From: Myxococcota bacterium
GTDB taxonomy: Bacteria > Myxococcota_A > UBA796
Reading direction: 5' to 3'
NCBI GenBank assembly: GCA_029251165.1
Contig: JAQXDW010000104.1
Location: 1-32,759 of the forward strand
Length of the DNA: 32,759 bases
The position numbers and the translations under genes were made by a program. The stretch's first letter is position 1. Each line of letters opens with the position of its first letter. Shown in pieces: positions 16,099 to 24,521 of the stretch. The notes under the pieces are model-generated. The model was not told the origin of the DNA and made no database searches. It saw only the letters and a program-made list of their open reading frames with translations.

Positions 16099-16701
16099 AT
16101 GAAATCCCTTGAGCGTCGATCCCGTTCTCTTGCTCCCATCGCTGTTGTGCTGCTCAGTACACTCTTCGTTGGCTGCATCTCCAGCCATTCGGTCAAGCAG
16201 CCCCACGGTATCGCCCCATCGGCCTCCGTGATCGCTACCCCCGGCATGATTCTGACCCGGCCCACAGAAATTACCTGGGAGATCGGCTCGGAGCGACTGG
16301 TGATTCAGGAGAGCGTCCGGTCCGTTGAGTTGAAGGAGCCTGATGAGGAGGGTCTGTCACTGACCAGCAAGGTGGTCAGTATCCATGAGCGACAGTTTCA
16401 CGACCTCTCGCTGCCGGAGCAGGTTGTGGTGGATGGGGTTCTGAACACCATGTCCCTGGACGGATTGCTCGTGCTTCGGGTCAGCACGATTACCCAGGAT
16501 GATCCCGAAATGGAATTTGAAGATATCTACACCGTAACAGTTGTCGGTTATGCGCTGACGATGAAGCCCCTGGGGCCGATGTCTGTTGAGCGGGCGGATA
16601 GGCTGTACGCCGATGTACGGTACGTGGGGGACATCACATCCTCAGATGACCAGACACCCACCGATGCCAGGTCGCCCGCCGACACTCCGAAGAAAGACTG
16701 A
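16099..16701 (+). CDS. Predicted lipoprotein of unknown function
   Basis: The 200-residue protein begins with MKSLERR, a hydrophobic run and a lipobox-like FVGC with Cys26, so it should be lipid-anchored in the envelope. The mature part is polar, with likely beta-strands (for example EITWEIGSERLVIQE near 54-68 and YTVTVVGYAL near 144-153), and an acidic, Pro/Thr-rich tail of about 25 residues. No family is recognised. I chose ATG 16099 because AAGGAAG (16089-16095) lies just upstream; a frame extending to 16024 has no such signal. The gene stands alone and is flanked by two copies of a 54-bp hairpin repeat. Confidence 0.75.
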   Translation: MKSLERRSRSLAPIAVVLLSTLFVGCISSHSVKQPHGIAPSASVIATPGMILTRPTEITWEIGSERLVIQESVRSVELKEPDEEGLSLTSKVVSIHERQFHDLSLPEQVVVDGVLNTMSLDGLLVLRVSTITQDDPEMEFEDIYTVTVVGYALTMKPLGPMSVERADRLYADVRYVGDITSSDDQTPTDARSPADTPKKD

Positions 16702-16833
16702 CTGCATGCTGGCCACCTGTTCCTGAGCTGTGTGTCGCGAACTCAGAGGGTTAGCAAGCGCGGCTGCGAGGTGCCGCGCCTTCCCATTCTGAGGAGCGGC
16801 GAGGTCATCGAACACACTCAGCACTGAACGCTC

Positions 16834-16887
16834 GCTCAGACGAGCCGATCCTTTTCTCGAAGAAGAGGCTCGTGCGGTGAGGCTGCA
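16834..16887. repeat. 54-bp hairpin repeat, copy B
   Basis: The copy matches 15879-15932 with five mismatches. The outer stem CGAGCC/GGCTCG, the facing GA pairs and the AAGAA arm are kept; one base of the inner stem has changed (TCCTT against AAGAA). The copy lies about 130 bp after the lipoprotein gene and 53 bp beyond the end of the next, convergent gene. Confidence 0.8.
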
Positions 16888-16939
16888 CCGCTGCCGAAGG
16901 CGGGAGAGGGGGTGGTTTGCGGAGTGTCTGGTCCGCCAG

Positions 16940-17779
16940 CTACTCGCCGGTATGCTGAGGAGCACGCTGCATGTCCTGGCGCTGGATGAATCGCTCCACT
17001 TCGCTGTCCGCCTGCAGCACCTCCAAGGCCTGATGGACTCGGGACAGCTCTATCGTCTCGTCTGCCTGCGACTCCAGGGAGATGACGGCCATGTGGAGGC
17101 TCTTGACCGCCTCCAGAGCCGAGACAATCCGCTCTTCCAGGCCACGCTGAACACGGACAACCTCGTCCGCTTCTTCCGCACCGAGGACGGCAAGGGACGT
17201 GTCGCCGAGTCGCAGTCGCGCCTCAAAGCTGCGCCGCAGCACTCCCTGGAGCGCATTGGCTGCCTCACGCATGGGAGCGGTCAGCGCACTGGACTGACGA
17301 GTCAGTGTCAGCAAGCGGCATGCCGCCAGCCATCGGTCGTCTCCCAGGGGCTCAACATGGGTGTGCTCCAGGCTGGACCAGTACTCCTCCGCATCTCCCG
17401 TTCGGGTTCGCTGCAAGATCAGCGCGCGAGGTCCCTTCCACGACTGCTCCAGCTCAATGAGGGGCACCCGCTCCTCGCCGATGGACATCATCATGGTGAA
17501 CTCTCCCTGGCCGCCGATCGAATTCTTGGACAAGCCAATGGTGGTCTCTCCCAGTGCGGGATGAGACCATGGCCGTGTGTACTGCTGGCGAAGACTCATG
17601 CGCGACTGCTCCAGCACCACCTGTCCGTCGATCTCGACCAGAACGCGCCCCTTCAGGTGGCGCAGCAAGACCCGATGGCCGCGCCACATTCCAACCCATT
17701 GGCGATCGCTAAACCAATGCTGGAAGCCTCCCATGCTCGCAGCGGCCAACAGGATCCCACCGATAATTATAACGTCCAT
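16940..17779 (-). CDS. Membrane-anchored protein with C-terminal coiled coil, unknown function
   Basis: The 279-residue protein starts with one hydrophobic segment (about residues 2-17), probably an uncleaved anchor. A middle part of about 140 residues looks like beta-strands (GHRVLLRHLKGRVLVEIDGQVVLEQ, here abbreviated as positions 34-58). The C-terminal part (about 165-262) is rich in Ala, Leu, Glu and Arg with heptad-like spacing and is probably helical or coiled coil. No family is recognised. The ATG at 17779 has a GGAG about 9 nt upstream. Its end faces the end of the upstream lipoprotein gene, so the two are convergent. Confidence 0.75.
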   Translation of the reverse strand: MDVIIIGGILLAAASMGGFQHWFSDRQWVGMWRGHRVLLRHLKGRVLVEIDGQVVLEQSRMSLRQQYTRPWSHPALGETTIGLSKNSIGGQGEFTMMMSIGEERVPLIELEQSWKGPRALILQRTRTGDAEEYWSSLEHTHVEPLGDDRWLAACRLLTLTRQSSALTAPMREAANALQGVLRRSFEARLRLGDTSLAVLGAEEADEVVRVQRGLEERIVSALEAVKSLHMAVISLESQADETIELSRVHQALEVLQADSEVERFIQRQDMQRAPQHTGE

Positions 17780-18736
17780 GTCTCAACTCCAGGCCCACCT
17801 TATCGCAGTCATACTTTGCTGAATCAGAATCTCAGTTCCCCAGCGCGTGGGGGCGTTTCTGTTCGACGACGGAGGACGCTGTTCGACAACGGAGGACGCT
17901 GTCGTGCTGACGGAATTCCTCTTCGCCATCACGAACTGCCGGTCGGGCGCTGTGTGGGAGGCCGCATTGTGAGAGCGACCTGGGCTTGGAGATGCTGCAG
18001 CTGGTACGCAGTAGATTTCGTATAACGGCAACATGTACTTTATTTCCAAGCTCCGTGCTGTGAGGTGCCATGGACTCCCCTGACGGCCTCCTTCCGTTGG
18101 ACCGCTACCAGTATGTGCATGAACAAGGCACTGTGGATGTTGCTTGTTCGACTGACCTGAGGCCTTGCACAACGATGCTTCCAATAAATGAACACGTGGG
18201 TCACGCCCAGCATCCGGCAGTCCTGCCGCATGTCTGCCGCTGCGCTTCGGCTATCGCTGCCTCGAATTCTGATTCGTTAATTCATTTTTCGCGAACAATT
18301 AAGGTTACTCAATGATTTAATCTGTAGGGCTTGGCTCCAGCCTGACGATTCGCTTTTTCAGCGCAGGCACTTCCCTATCCAGGTCTTCGAGCAGGGAAAC
18401 TGGCAGCGTGCCCAGTTCTGTTCCGCAACGAGCAGCGGAACGCGGCATGCCGTGTAGCCATCGCCACGATGGAGTACCGGGTGCTTCCCCGTGAGGAGCA
18501 TTGATTCTCCCGCTGAAGGCAGGGCCGTCACACCGTGCAGCCCTCGACTGGAGAAGCCTCTCGAGGCTCTGTTCGATACGGTTCGTAGATAAATAATGAC
18601 TTCAAAAGATAATTTTTTGATTTACAGCTGCATATCGGGGCTGATCTTCACCAATTTACTTTGGATATACATTTCTTGTGATAACTGTCGGGCAACGACC
18701 ACGACTTCGTGTGTCACTACTCACGGGGCGTTCAGA
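17780..18736. other. 957-bp spacer with a 20-bp duplication and a minus-strand gene remnant
   Basis: At 17861-17900 the unit GTTCGACGACGGAGGACGCT occurs twice with one change. A minus-strand frame ending at 18317 (listed separately) has protein-like composition. An imperfect stem (AGCC-C-TCGA with TCGAGGCT) lies at about 18539-18569. From about 18580 to 18690 the DNA is distinctly AT-rich, which suits a promoter for the operon beginning at 18737; I could not fix -10 and -35 boxes. Confidence 0.45.
18317..18448 (-). pseudogene. Possible C-terminal remnant of a gene (43 or more codons)
   Basis: A minus-strand frame ending in TAA at 18317 translates from ATG 18448 into a protein-like segment containing LPVSLLEDLDREVPALKK, which looks helical and charged. 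The same frame stays open up to about 18631 without an obvious start. The upstream part is less protein-like. I do not recognise a family; it could be the tail of a decayed gene. Confidence 0.3.
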
Positions 18737-19951
18737 ATGACTGAGGTGAGTCCTTTCACCAACGGACAACTTTCCCACACACTCCAGAACCTCTCTGTCG
18801 GGGAGCGCTCTTGGTTCTGGTTCTGCTCAGCGACTGATGCTGTCGAGACTCCACTGGTTCTCTCTCCACTGAGGGGCGACCCCATGATGCGTACGCTGCG
18901 CGCACAGGTCGAGCTCATCCACCGGCCAGCACAGTCCGAGGCATACACAGGCCTCGCCAGCATCAATGCGGACGGAACCATCGCGCTCGGCGCGCCAGGC
19001 GTGTCGACGGATGCCCTCTCTGCGCTGGCGTCGTGGGTGCTTCAGAACGTCCGAGCCTTCCCTAATTTAGAGCGGCTTCGCGATGCCTGCTTCGTACGCA
19101 TCGATGGTGATCGCGTTGTCGCACAGTACGACGACCCGGAGCTATGGCTTGGCATGGATGCCGGCCCCCAGCCCGGCAGCATCGACGAGGCTGCGGCTCG
19201 GCTCGTGGCGGCCCCGCCCCTGGTTCCCTACTGGGTGTGGATGACCGACTGTGGCCCAGGCAATGCGCCCTTCATGCTTCTGGACTCCACCACAGATGAC
19301 CCCGGTGGCGAGGCGTTCGCCTCACAGATCTCCAGTGTACGGCTTCGATCTCCAGCGCTCGGGAAGACCTTCAGCGGCACGCTCCACCAGTCTTCCGACG
19401 GGCTTCCCGTCCTCACCACCCCCAGCTCCACCGCAGAACAGGCCCCTGCCATTCTCGACGCCCTCACCGTGGCCCACCCCGGTCTGTCCGCGCTACAGCG
19501 AGCCCGAGTTTTTCGCATCAAGGGCCAGCGTCGGCAGGAGATCAAGCGCGGTCCGGACCTGACGCGAGAACTGGCTGCACTCCAGGCGCTCTCGGGACCT
19601 GGCCACCAGATTGGATTCTTCTTCACCAGCGGTGGGGACGGTCACCCCGCTGCGCTGCTGCTTGCCACTGAGCCTGCCGCACTCAAGGCGGCGGCCCGTG
19701 CGCTCGTCACAGGTCCAAACCACCAGAGCATCCGCGGACGGGTGGTGTGCAGCAAGGCCGGCTGGCTGGAGTTCCGCGCCCGAGGAGAATTCGCCAATTT
19801 CATCGGGTTGCTCGCCGAGTGGACCGCGCAGCACATCATGCGTCACCCCGGTCTCGGACGCCTGCGTGGGGCGCGAATGACCCTCCGTGACAACGAAGAC
19901 AACATCCTCTCTCGACACAAAGACGACAAGGCCTGGGCAATCGTTCCCTGA
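18737..19951 (+). CDS. Protein made of three copies of an unrecognised ~90-residue domain
   Basis: The 404-residue protein contains three internal repeats. Repeat 1 runs from FWF (27-29) through PLVL (39-42), DG (79-80), ALSALASW (93-100) to FPNLERLRDA (108-117). Repeat 2 runs from YWVWM (165-169) through PFMLL (178-182), DG (221-222) to HPGLSALQRA (247-256). Repeat 3 runs from FFF (294-296) through ALLLA (306-310), GWLEF (342-346), FIGLLAEW (355-362) to HPGLGRLRGA (370-379). First-to-last anchor distances are 91, 92 and 86 residues. No signal peptide or membrane segment is seen. I start at ATG 18737 because the 47 codons upstream are AT-rich, unlike the rest of the gene, and encode a hydrophobic stretch that looks non-coding. 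The next gene starts 15 bp after the stop and carries a fourth copy. The function is unknown. Confidence 0.85.
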   Translation: MTEVSPFTNGQLSHTLQNLSVGERSWFWFCSATDAVETPLVLSPLRGDPMMRTLRAQVELIHRPAQSEAYTGLASINADGTIALGAPGVSTDALSALASWVLQNVRAFPNLERLRDACFVRIDGDRVVAQYDDPELWLGMDAGPQPGSIDEAAARLVAAPPLVPYWVWMTDCGPGNAPFMLLDSTTDDPGGEAFASQISSVRLRSPALGKTFSGTLHQSSDGLPVLTTPSSTAEQAPAILDALTVAHPGLSALQRARVFRIKGQRRQEIKRGPDLTRELAALQALSGPGHQIGFFFTSGGDGHPAALLLATEPAALKAAARALVTGPNHQSIRGRVVCSKAGWLEFRARGEFANFIGLLAEWTAQHIMRHPGLGRLRGARMTLRDNEDNILSRHKDDKAWAIVP

Positions 19952-19966
19952 GCAGGAGCCGAAATC

Positions 19967-22840
19967 ATGAGCGCAAAAGAAGAAGCCATCGCCGCCGCCA
20001 CCGCCAGTCTGAAGAAGATTCAAAGTGCAAAGGGCAGTCTACAGGGCAGTTTTTACGCCTACGCGACCAAGGACGATGCCGCGCTAGCGGTCACTCTGGT
20101 CGCGCGTGACCCAAAAGGATCCAAAGCCCTCGGGTACGGACGGGCTCTCAAAAAGGAGCATCCTCGCGGAAAGTTCCTCCGAGGCTCCGTCATCTTCGAT
20201 GAATCAGCCGGTCGGCTGGTCTTCATTCCAGGCCCCGGGAACTTGAGCGGAAACATCCTGAAGACACACCTCAAGACGGGCTTTGACGACACGAACCTGA
20301 AGCGCTTCACCAAGCGCGCCAAGATCGACATGAGCAAAGCCAATGAGCTCAAAGCCCCCAATGAGCAAGAGACGGTGGTCGACGACGTCGAGAACGACGA
20401 CAACGACAACGAGGCACCCGAGCTGTTCGCTGAAGACGATTCCGCTCTCTTGGAGCTCATTGCACGCCAGGAAGAGCTCGGGAAGCTGCACCAGTCGCTG
20501 GGCTTCTTCCTCAAGAACCAGTCCGATGAGAACGTAACCCGTGACCTCATCAAGGCGGGTGTAGAGACGATCACGGCCCTGAACAGCACGCATTCTGGGG
20601 ACAACACCGAAGCCATTGAGACAGAACTCACCCAGCTGGTGGGCTTTGCCTGCGTCGGGGATGATCCCTTTGGCGGAGACACCATTCCGCCTGAGGTTGG
20701 CCTCCTGATCGAGCACGCAGGCTCGATCATGAACGCGCGCTCTACCGAAGCCGAGAGCACCCACACCCAGCAGCTTGCACCCATCTTTCAAGAAGTCGAG
20801 GAGATCTTGGCCGAGCTTGGAGGGGGGCTCCTGAATAAGGCGGTCAAGGACCACAATGTCAAGGTTCCCGATAACGAGTCGGTCACCTACAGCACACTGG
20901 TCAGCCAGGTGGTCCCAGCCCGCTATGCTGAGGCTCGGAAGGCACTCTACAAGAAGTTTATCCCTCCGGACAGCGGCACCCTCGGCAGTGGGCAGTGGAA
21001 GAAAGGCTTCCTACAGCTGGTCCGTGCTCAAGGTCTGAAAGAGCTGGAGGAGGTCACCCTTGTGCCACAATTGAAGCAGCTCTCGGACAACGCAAACAGG
21101 GAACGCCCCATTGGCGGGCAGGTCTCCAAACCCCTCAAGTTTCACAAGGAGGTATGCGACAGCTCTTGGAATGCCGTCAAGAAGGCGCTCTCTCAGGACC
21201 CCGTAAGCATGTGGCAGATGGTGCTCTACCGAAAACGGGTCGTGGACGGCCTGCTGAATGCGCAGCGTACACTCTACCCAGCGCTGCTGGCCAAGTCCGT
21301 TGGGAGCCAGAATCTCACCAGTGACTATGACCTGACGCTTTCGACCCGAGACGCCAGCGGGAAAGAGATTGAGGCCATCCAGAATTTCAACAAGAGCGTC
21401 AAGGAGGCATACACCAAGCAGCCAGGTGTTGTTTTTGACACCAACCTGTATGCGAAAGACTTCTTGAAGGTCAAGGACACGGTCTTCAACACCAAGACCG
21501 AGGACGGAGGAGACATCGCACCGGTCCTTCGATATCTGGAGATGGACCGCTCAGGACAGGACATCGCGGCCTTGACCAAGATGCGCCAGTATATGACCCA
21601 GCAGGAGTGGGAAGACTACTGCAGTGGTCTCCAGGGCGACGAGAAGACGAGACGGCAGCTGGACGAAGCCGATGCCAAGTACCACCTCAAGCTCAACACT
21701 GTCTTAGAGGGCATCCTTCAGCAATACGACACTGGTATCGATGAAGGGACTGTCGAGAGAGACCACGCGATCGATCTCAACGTCAAGAACCTCTTCGACC
21801 TTAGAGCGCGCGCAGACGGGGGAGACCTCTCGGCCCTGGTCAAAAGCCAGCGCCTCACAGAGACAATGGTCACGTGGTTAAATGAGCACTTTGAGAACCT
21901 GACTCTGGAGACACGCAACGCACTCTACCTGTCGAAGATGACATCGCTCCGAAGCGTACAGGCGCTCCACGGCCAGCTGGAAGATTGGGTTCTCAGTAAG
22001 AGCAACCCACTCGGCAAGATGGTCACGCAGATGGCCGGGCTACACCAGCTGGACCCAGAGGTGGCTCGAAAAGAAGCCCTCCAGCTTATCAGTGCTGAGC
22101 TTAAAGACACCAAGCTCATTAAGCTTCTTCACTCGGACATCACCCGCTTCATCACGCTCGCGAAGGACGACCCAACAGGTCAGAAAGCCCGTGAGTACCT
22201 GCTCAGGAAGATCGATGCCCTCAAAGAGGAGGCGCGTCACAAGCTTGGGGACGCCAATTACTACGCTGCGGAGGCGTACCTGTCCGAGGGGCCGCTACAG
22301 CACATCGTCAACGGCAACCAGTCTGACAACCCCGAGGTCTTTGAGAAGCTCAGGCCAGAGCATTTCCTGGGGTCGATCAACGAGCAGACCGGCGACTTCT
22401 TCAAGGATGTCGGTCACTATGCTGGAAATGAACATCCGGGCGTGGCATTTTATCAGACGGCAAAATACCTCCATCGAATGTTCGAGGGTATCGTGAAGCT
22501 CTCGCTCAAGGACGACTTTGAGGACGTCGAGTCCATGATCGCAAAGCCCAGTGGCTGGGGGGCAGCGGAGGAGATGATGCAGCGCATCGACACCTACTTC
22601 ATGCCCATCCGAAGCGCCAAGGGCGACTATGCCCTCATGAACGAGTCTGAAAAGTCAGCGGCAGCGATGAGCAACCTCTCTGTAGTCTACGGCAGCAGCA
22701 TCACGACCATTGGTCAGCTCAAGTCAGAGGTCATGAAGCTCTCGCAGTCAATCAACTCAGCGATCCGCGAAAAGATCGCGATGCGGCCCAGCGCCTCAGA
22801 CCGAGCGCAGACCATGGGCATGCAGACCGGCACCGCTTGA
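19967..22840 (+). CDS. Large helical protein with an N-terminal copy of the same domain
   Basis: The 957-residue protein has no signal peptide and is rich in Lys, Glu, Asp, Leu and Ala. Residues 28-122 match the repeats of the preceding protein: FYAY (29-32), AVTLVA (41-46), GRLVF (82-86), PGPGN (88-92), ILKTHLKT (97-104) and DTNLKRFTKRA (108-118), with a first-to-last anchor distance of 90. An acidic linker with repeated Asp/Asn (139-149) joins it to about 800 residues that appear almost entirely alpha-helical. I see no catalytic motif, nucleotide-binding loop or membrane segment. AGGAG (19954-19958) lies 8 nt before the ATG, and only 15 bp separate it from the upstream gene, so the two form an operon. 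I do not recognise a family. The shared domain suggests that the two products interact or share a ligand. Confidence 0.85.
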   Translation: MSAKEEAIAAATASLKKIQSAKGSLQGSFYAYATKDDAALAVTLVARDPKGSKALGYGRALKKEHPRGKFLRGSVIFDESAGRLVFIPGPGNLSGNILKTHLKTGFDDTNLKRFTKRAKIDMSKANELKAPNEQETVVDDVENDDNDNEAPELFAEDDSALLELIARQEELGKLHQSLGFFLKNQSDENVTRDLIKAGVETITALNSTHSGDNTEAIETELTQLVGFACVGDDPFGGDTIPPEVGLLIEHAGSIMNARSTEAESTHTQQLAPIFQEVEEILAELGGGLLNKAVKDHNVKVPDNESVTYSTLVSQVVPARYAEARKALYKKFIPPDSGTLGSGQWKKGFLQLVRAQGLKELEEVTLVPQLKQLSDNANRERPIGGQVSKPLKFHKEVCDSSWNAVKKALSQDPVSMWQMVLYRKRVVDGLLNAQRTLYPALLAKSVGSQNLTSDYDLTLSTRDASGKEIEAIQNFNKSVKEAYTKQPGVVFDTNLYAKDFLKVKDTVFNTKTEDGGDIAPVLRYLEMDRSGQDIAALTKMRQYMTQQEWEDYCSGLQGDEKTRRQLDEADAKYHLKLNTVLEGILQQYDTGIDEGTVERDHAIDLNVKNLFDLRARADGGDLSALVKSQRLTETMVTWLNEHFENLTLETRNALYLSKMTSLRSVQALHGQLEDWVLSKSNPLGKMVTQMAGLHQLDPEVARKEALQLISAELKDTKLIKLLHSDITRFITLAKDDPTGQKAREYLLRKIDALKEEARHKLGDANYYAAEAYLSEGPLQHIVNGNQSDNPEVFEKLRPEHFLGSINEQTGDFFKDVGHYAGNEHPGVAFYQTAKYLHRMFEGIVKLSLKDDFEDVESMIAKPSGWGAAEEMMQRIDTYFMPIRSAKGDYALMNESEKSAAAMSNLSVVYGSSITTIGQLKSEVMKLSQSINSAIREKIAMRPSASDRAQTMGMQTGTA

Positions 22841-23183
22841 GCCCCCACGCGGATACGACGCTCAAGGCGTGCTTCCGGTACGGTGCTGTGTGTGAGGTTG
22901 TGCCTGACCTCATCGTCCCCGCCCCGGGTTCTTGGGTGCTGTAGCCGGGCGGCTGCGCTCAGGAACCCGCTGGGCTGGTGCCCTAAACCACATCGGTGCG
23001 CTGCCCTCAGCAACGTCGAGGACCGGGTGGGCACTGAAGGAGGACTCCAGCGGCTGCGGTCGGTGGGCATCAGCTGGAATCGAATCCCCCTGAGCCATTG
23101 CTCCTCTGCTGAGTCAGAGGGGCACTGCTGGACGCCTTTTTTGACTGCTAATTAAGCCGTAACCTTGGCTTACGGTGTTCGCT
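22841..23183. other. Spacer between convergent operons with two hairpins
   Basis: A plus-strand stem CTCCTCTG (23101-23108) with CAGAGGGG (23115-23122) has a six-T run at 23137-23142. The gap between stem and T-run is 14 nt, so it is a poor intrinsic terminator. A second stem CCGTAA/TTACGG (23157-23162 and 23170-23175) lies just after the end of the minus-strand kinase gene. Either could end transcription. No gene is supported. Confidence 0.4.
23157..23175 (-). terminator. Possible terminator hairpin of the Cpx-like operon
   Basis: A 6-bp perfect stem with a 7-nt loop begins 9 bp beyond the stop codon of the minus-strand kinase gene and is followed on that strand by CTTAATTAG. The U-rich tract is weak, so termination is plausible but not certain. 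Confidence 0.3.
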
Positions 23184-24521
23184 TTACTGCGGCTTCGATC
23201 CTGTGCCGCCTGGTTCCAGCGGTTCTGTCATCACTTGCTGCACGCGGGGAAGACTCAGGGTGAAGCTGGCACCGCCGTCTGCCCGGGAGGCATACGACAC
23301 CGAGCCGCCCAGGTGAGCGGCGATCTCTGCGACCAGACTCAGTCCGAGTCCGACGCCTACATCGCCTTCCGCATGCCCGGCGGGACGGTAGAAGGGCTCG
23401 AAGATGCGGTCCCGATCGGCCTCTGGGACTCCTGGCCCCCGATCCAGAACGGCGACGGAGAGGTCTGCGGGGGTCGATGCGAGGCGGATGGAGATGGGCG
23501 GCGCGCCGTGGTGCTTGGCATTGCGGAGCAGGTTGGTGAGTGCACGCCGCAGCAGCCGTGCATCTGCCGTTGCAATCCAGGGGCCGCCGGAGGGGATGCA
23601 CAGCGCGGCGCCTTCAGCCTCGGCGGCCGCAGCACAGAGGGAGGCGACGTCGATGGGCTGCAGGGTGCGCGCCGTGGTGACGCCGCCGCGCAGGCGACTG
23701 GCCAGGAGGACATCCTCGATGAGGTCGTCTAGGAGCGTGATCTCTTCGACCGCTTCCGCGCTGAGCTGGGCGCGTCCCTTCTGGTCGTCCGTCTCCTTCA
23801 GGAGCGCGATCTGGAGCTGCAGGCGTGCCAGGGGGGAGCGCAGCTCGTGGGAGGCATGGGCCAGCACGCGTCGCTGCTGGTCAACCAGGGTCGAGATGCG
23901 GTCGGCAGTGGCGTTGAAGCTCTCCGCCAGCCTGGCCACCTCGTCCTGCCCCTCGACCGCGACCCGGCACGTCAGGTCTCCCCCTCCGAAGGCCTCCACG
24001 CTGGACTGCAGGGTCTCCAGCCGGCGGGTGATTCGACGGGCGAGGGGATAGCAGCCGATGGCAATGCTGAGGACGATGGCCAGCAGCATCGCGAGTCCAC
24101 GAAGTGCCCAGCTTCGCGTGGCGGCGTTGCCACCCGTGAAGGCGACCCAGTGCCCGTCCGGGATCTGGAAGCACAGCCCCAGCGCACCCTGGCTGGAGCG
24201 AATCCAGGTCGAGGGGCACCCCTCGGGTGGAGGGCGCCGGCGCTCACCGACCTGAGCCAGCAGTCGCCCCGTCGCTGACCAGATGGAGACGCTGATGTCC
24301 ATCAGCCCGGCAATGCGGACGACCTCCTCGCGATACTCGGCCGGGGCGTTCTGGGGGTCAGGGAGCGTCTTGAGCAGGACCTCAGTGGCGACTCTGATGG
24401 GCTCTGGGACGGAGAAAGTCTGCCGGATGCTCACCTGGAACGCCACGATACCCATTGCCAGTGTAAACAGCGAGACGCTGACAAACGAGGCGTAGATCTG
24501 GAGAAAGAGCCGACGACGCAT
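23184..24521 (-). CDS. HAMP-domain sensor histidine kinase of a Cpx-like two-component system
   Basis: The 445-residue protein has two membrane segments (about 8-28 and 138-160) that enclose a periplasmic sensor domain of about 110 residues, then a HAMP linker (about 160-212). The HisKA domain has His225 (ASHELRSPLARLQ). The ATPase domain shows N330 and N334 (TNLLRNAKHHG), DRGPGV (360-365), FEPFYRP (374-380) and GVGLGLSLV (389-397), the arrangement of classic CpxA/EnvZ-type kinases. It should phosphorylate the regulator encoded directly upstream. The genes overlap by one base (TGATG), so translation is coupled. A gene for a small periplasmic CpxP/Spy-like protein begins the operon, which points to envelope-stress or metal sensing. 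The exact signal is not visible. Confidence 0.95.
   Translation of the reverse strand: MRRRLFLQIYASFVSVSLFTLAMGIVAFQVSIRQTFSVPEPIRVATEVLLKTLPDPQNAPAEYREEVVRIAGLMDISVSIWSATGRLLAQVGERRRPPPEGCPSTWIRSSQGALGLCFQIPDGHWVAFTGGNAATRSWALRGLAMLLAIVLSIAIGCYPLARRITRRLETLQSSVEAFGGGDLTCRVAVEGQDEVARLAESFNATADRISTLVDQQRRVLAHASHELRSPLARLQLQIALLKETDDQKGRAQLSAEAVEEITLLDDLIEDVLLASRLRGGVTTARTLQPIDVASLCAAAAEAEGAALCIPSGGPWIATADARLLRRALTNLLRNAKHHGAPPISIRLASTPADLSVAVLDRGPGVPEADRDRIFEPFYRPAGHAEGDVGVGLGLSLVAEIAAHLGGSVSYASRADGGASFTLSLPRVQQVMTEPLEPGGTGSKPQ

Noticed and set aside
18596..18736. ATG 18596 as start of the three-repeat protein
   Set aside because: The extra 47 codons are AT-rich and encode a hydrophobic, Thr-rich stretch with codon use unlike the rest. 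It looks like promoter DNA.
23071..23090. tRNA-like T-loop sequence (AATCGAATCC)
   Set aside because: The flanking bases do not form a T-stem, and no acceptor, D or anticodon arms are present on either strand.
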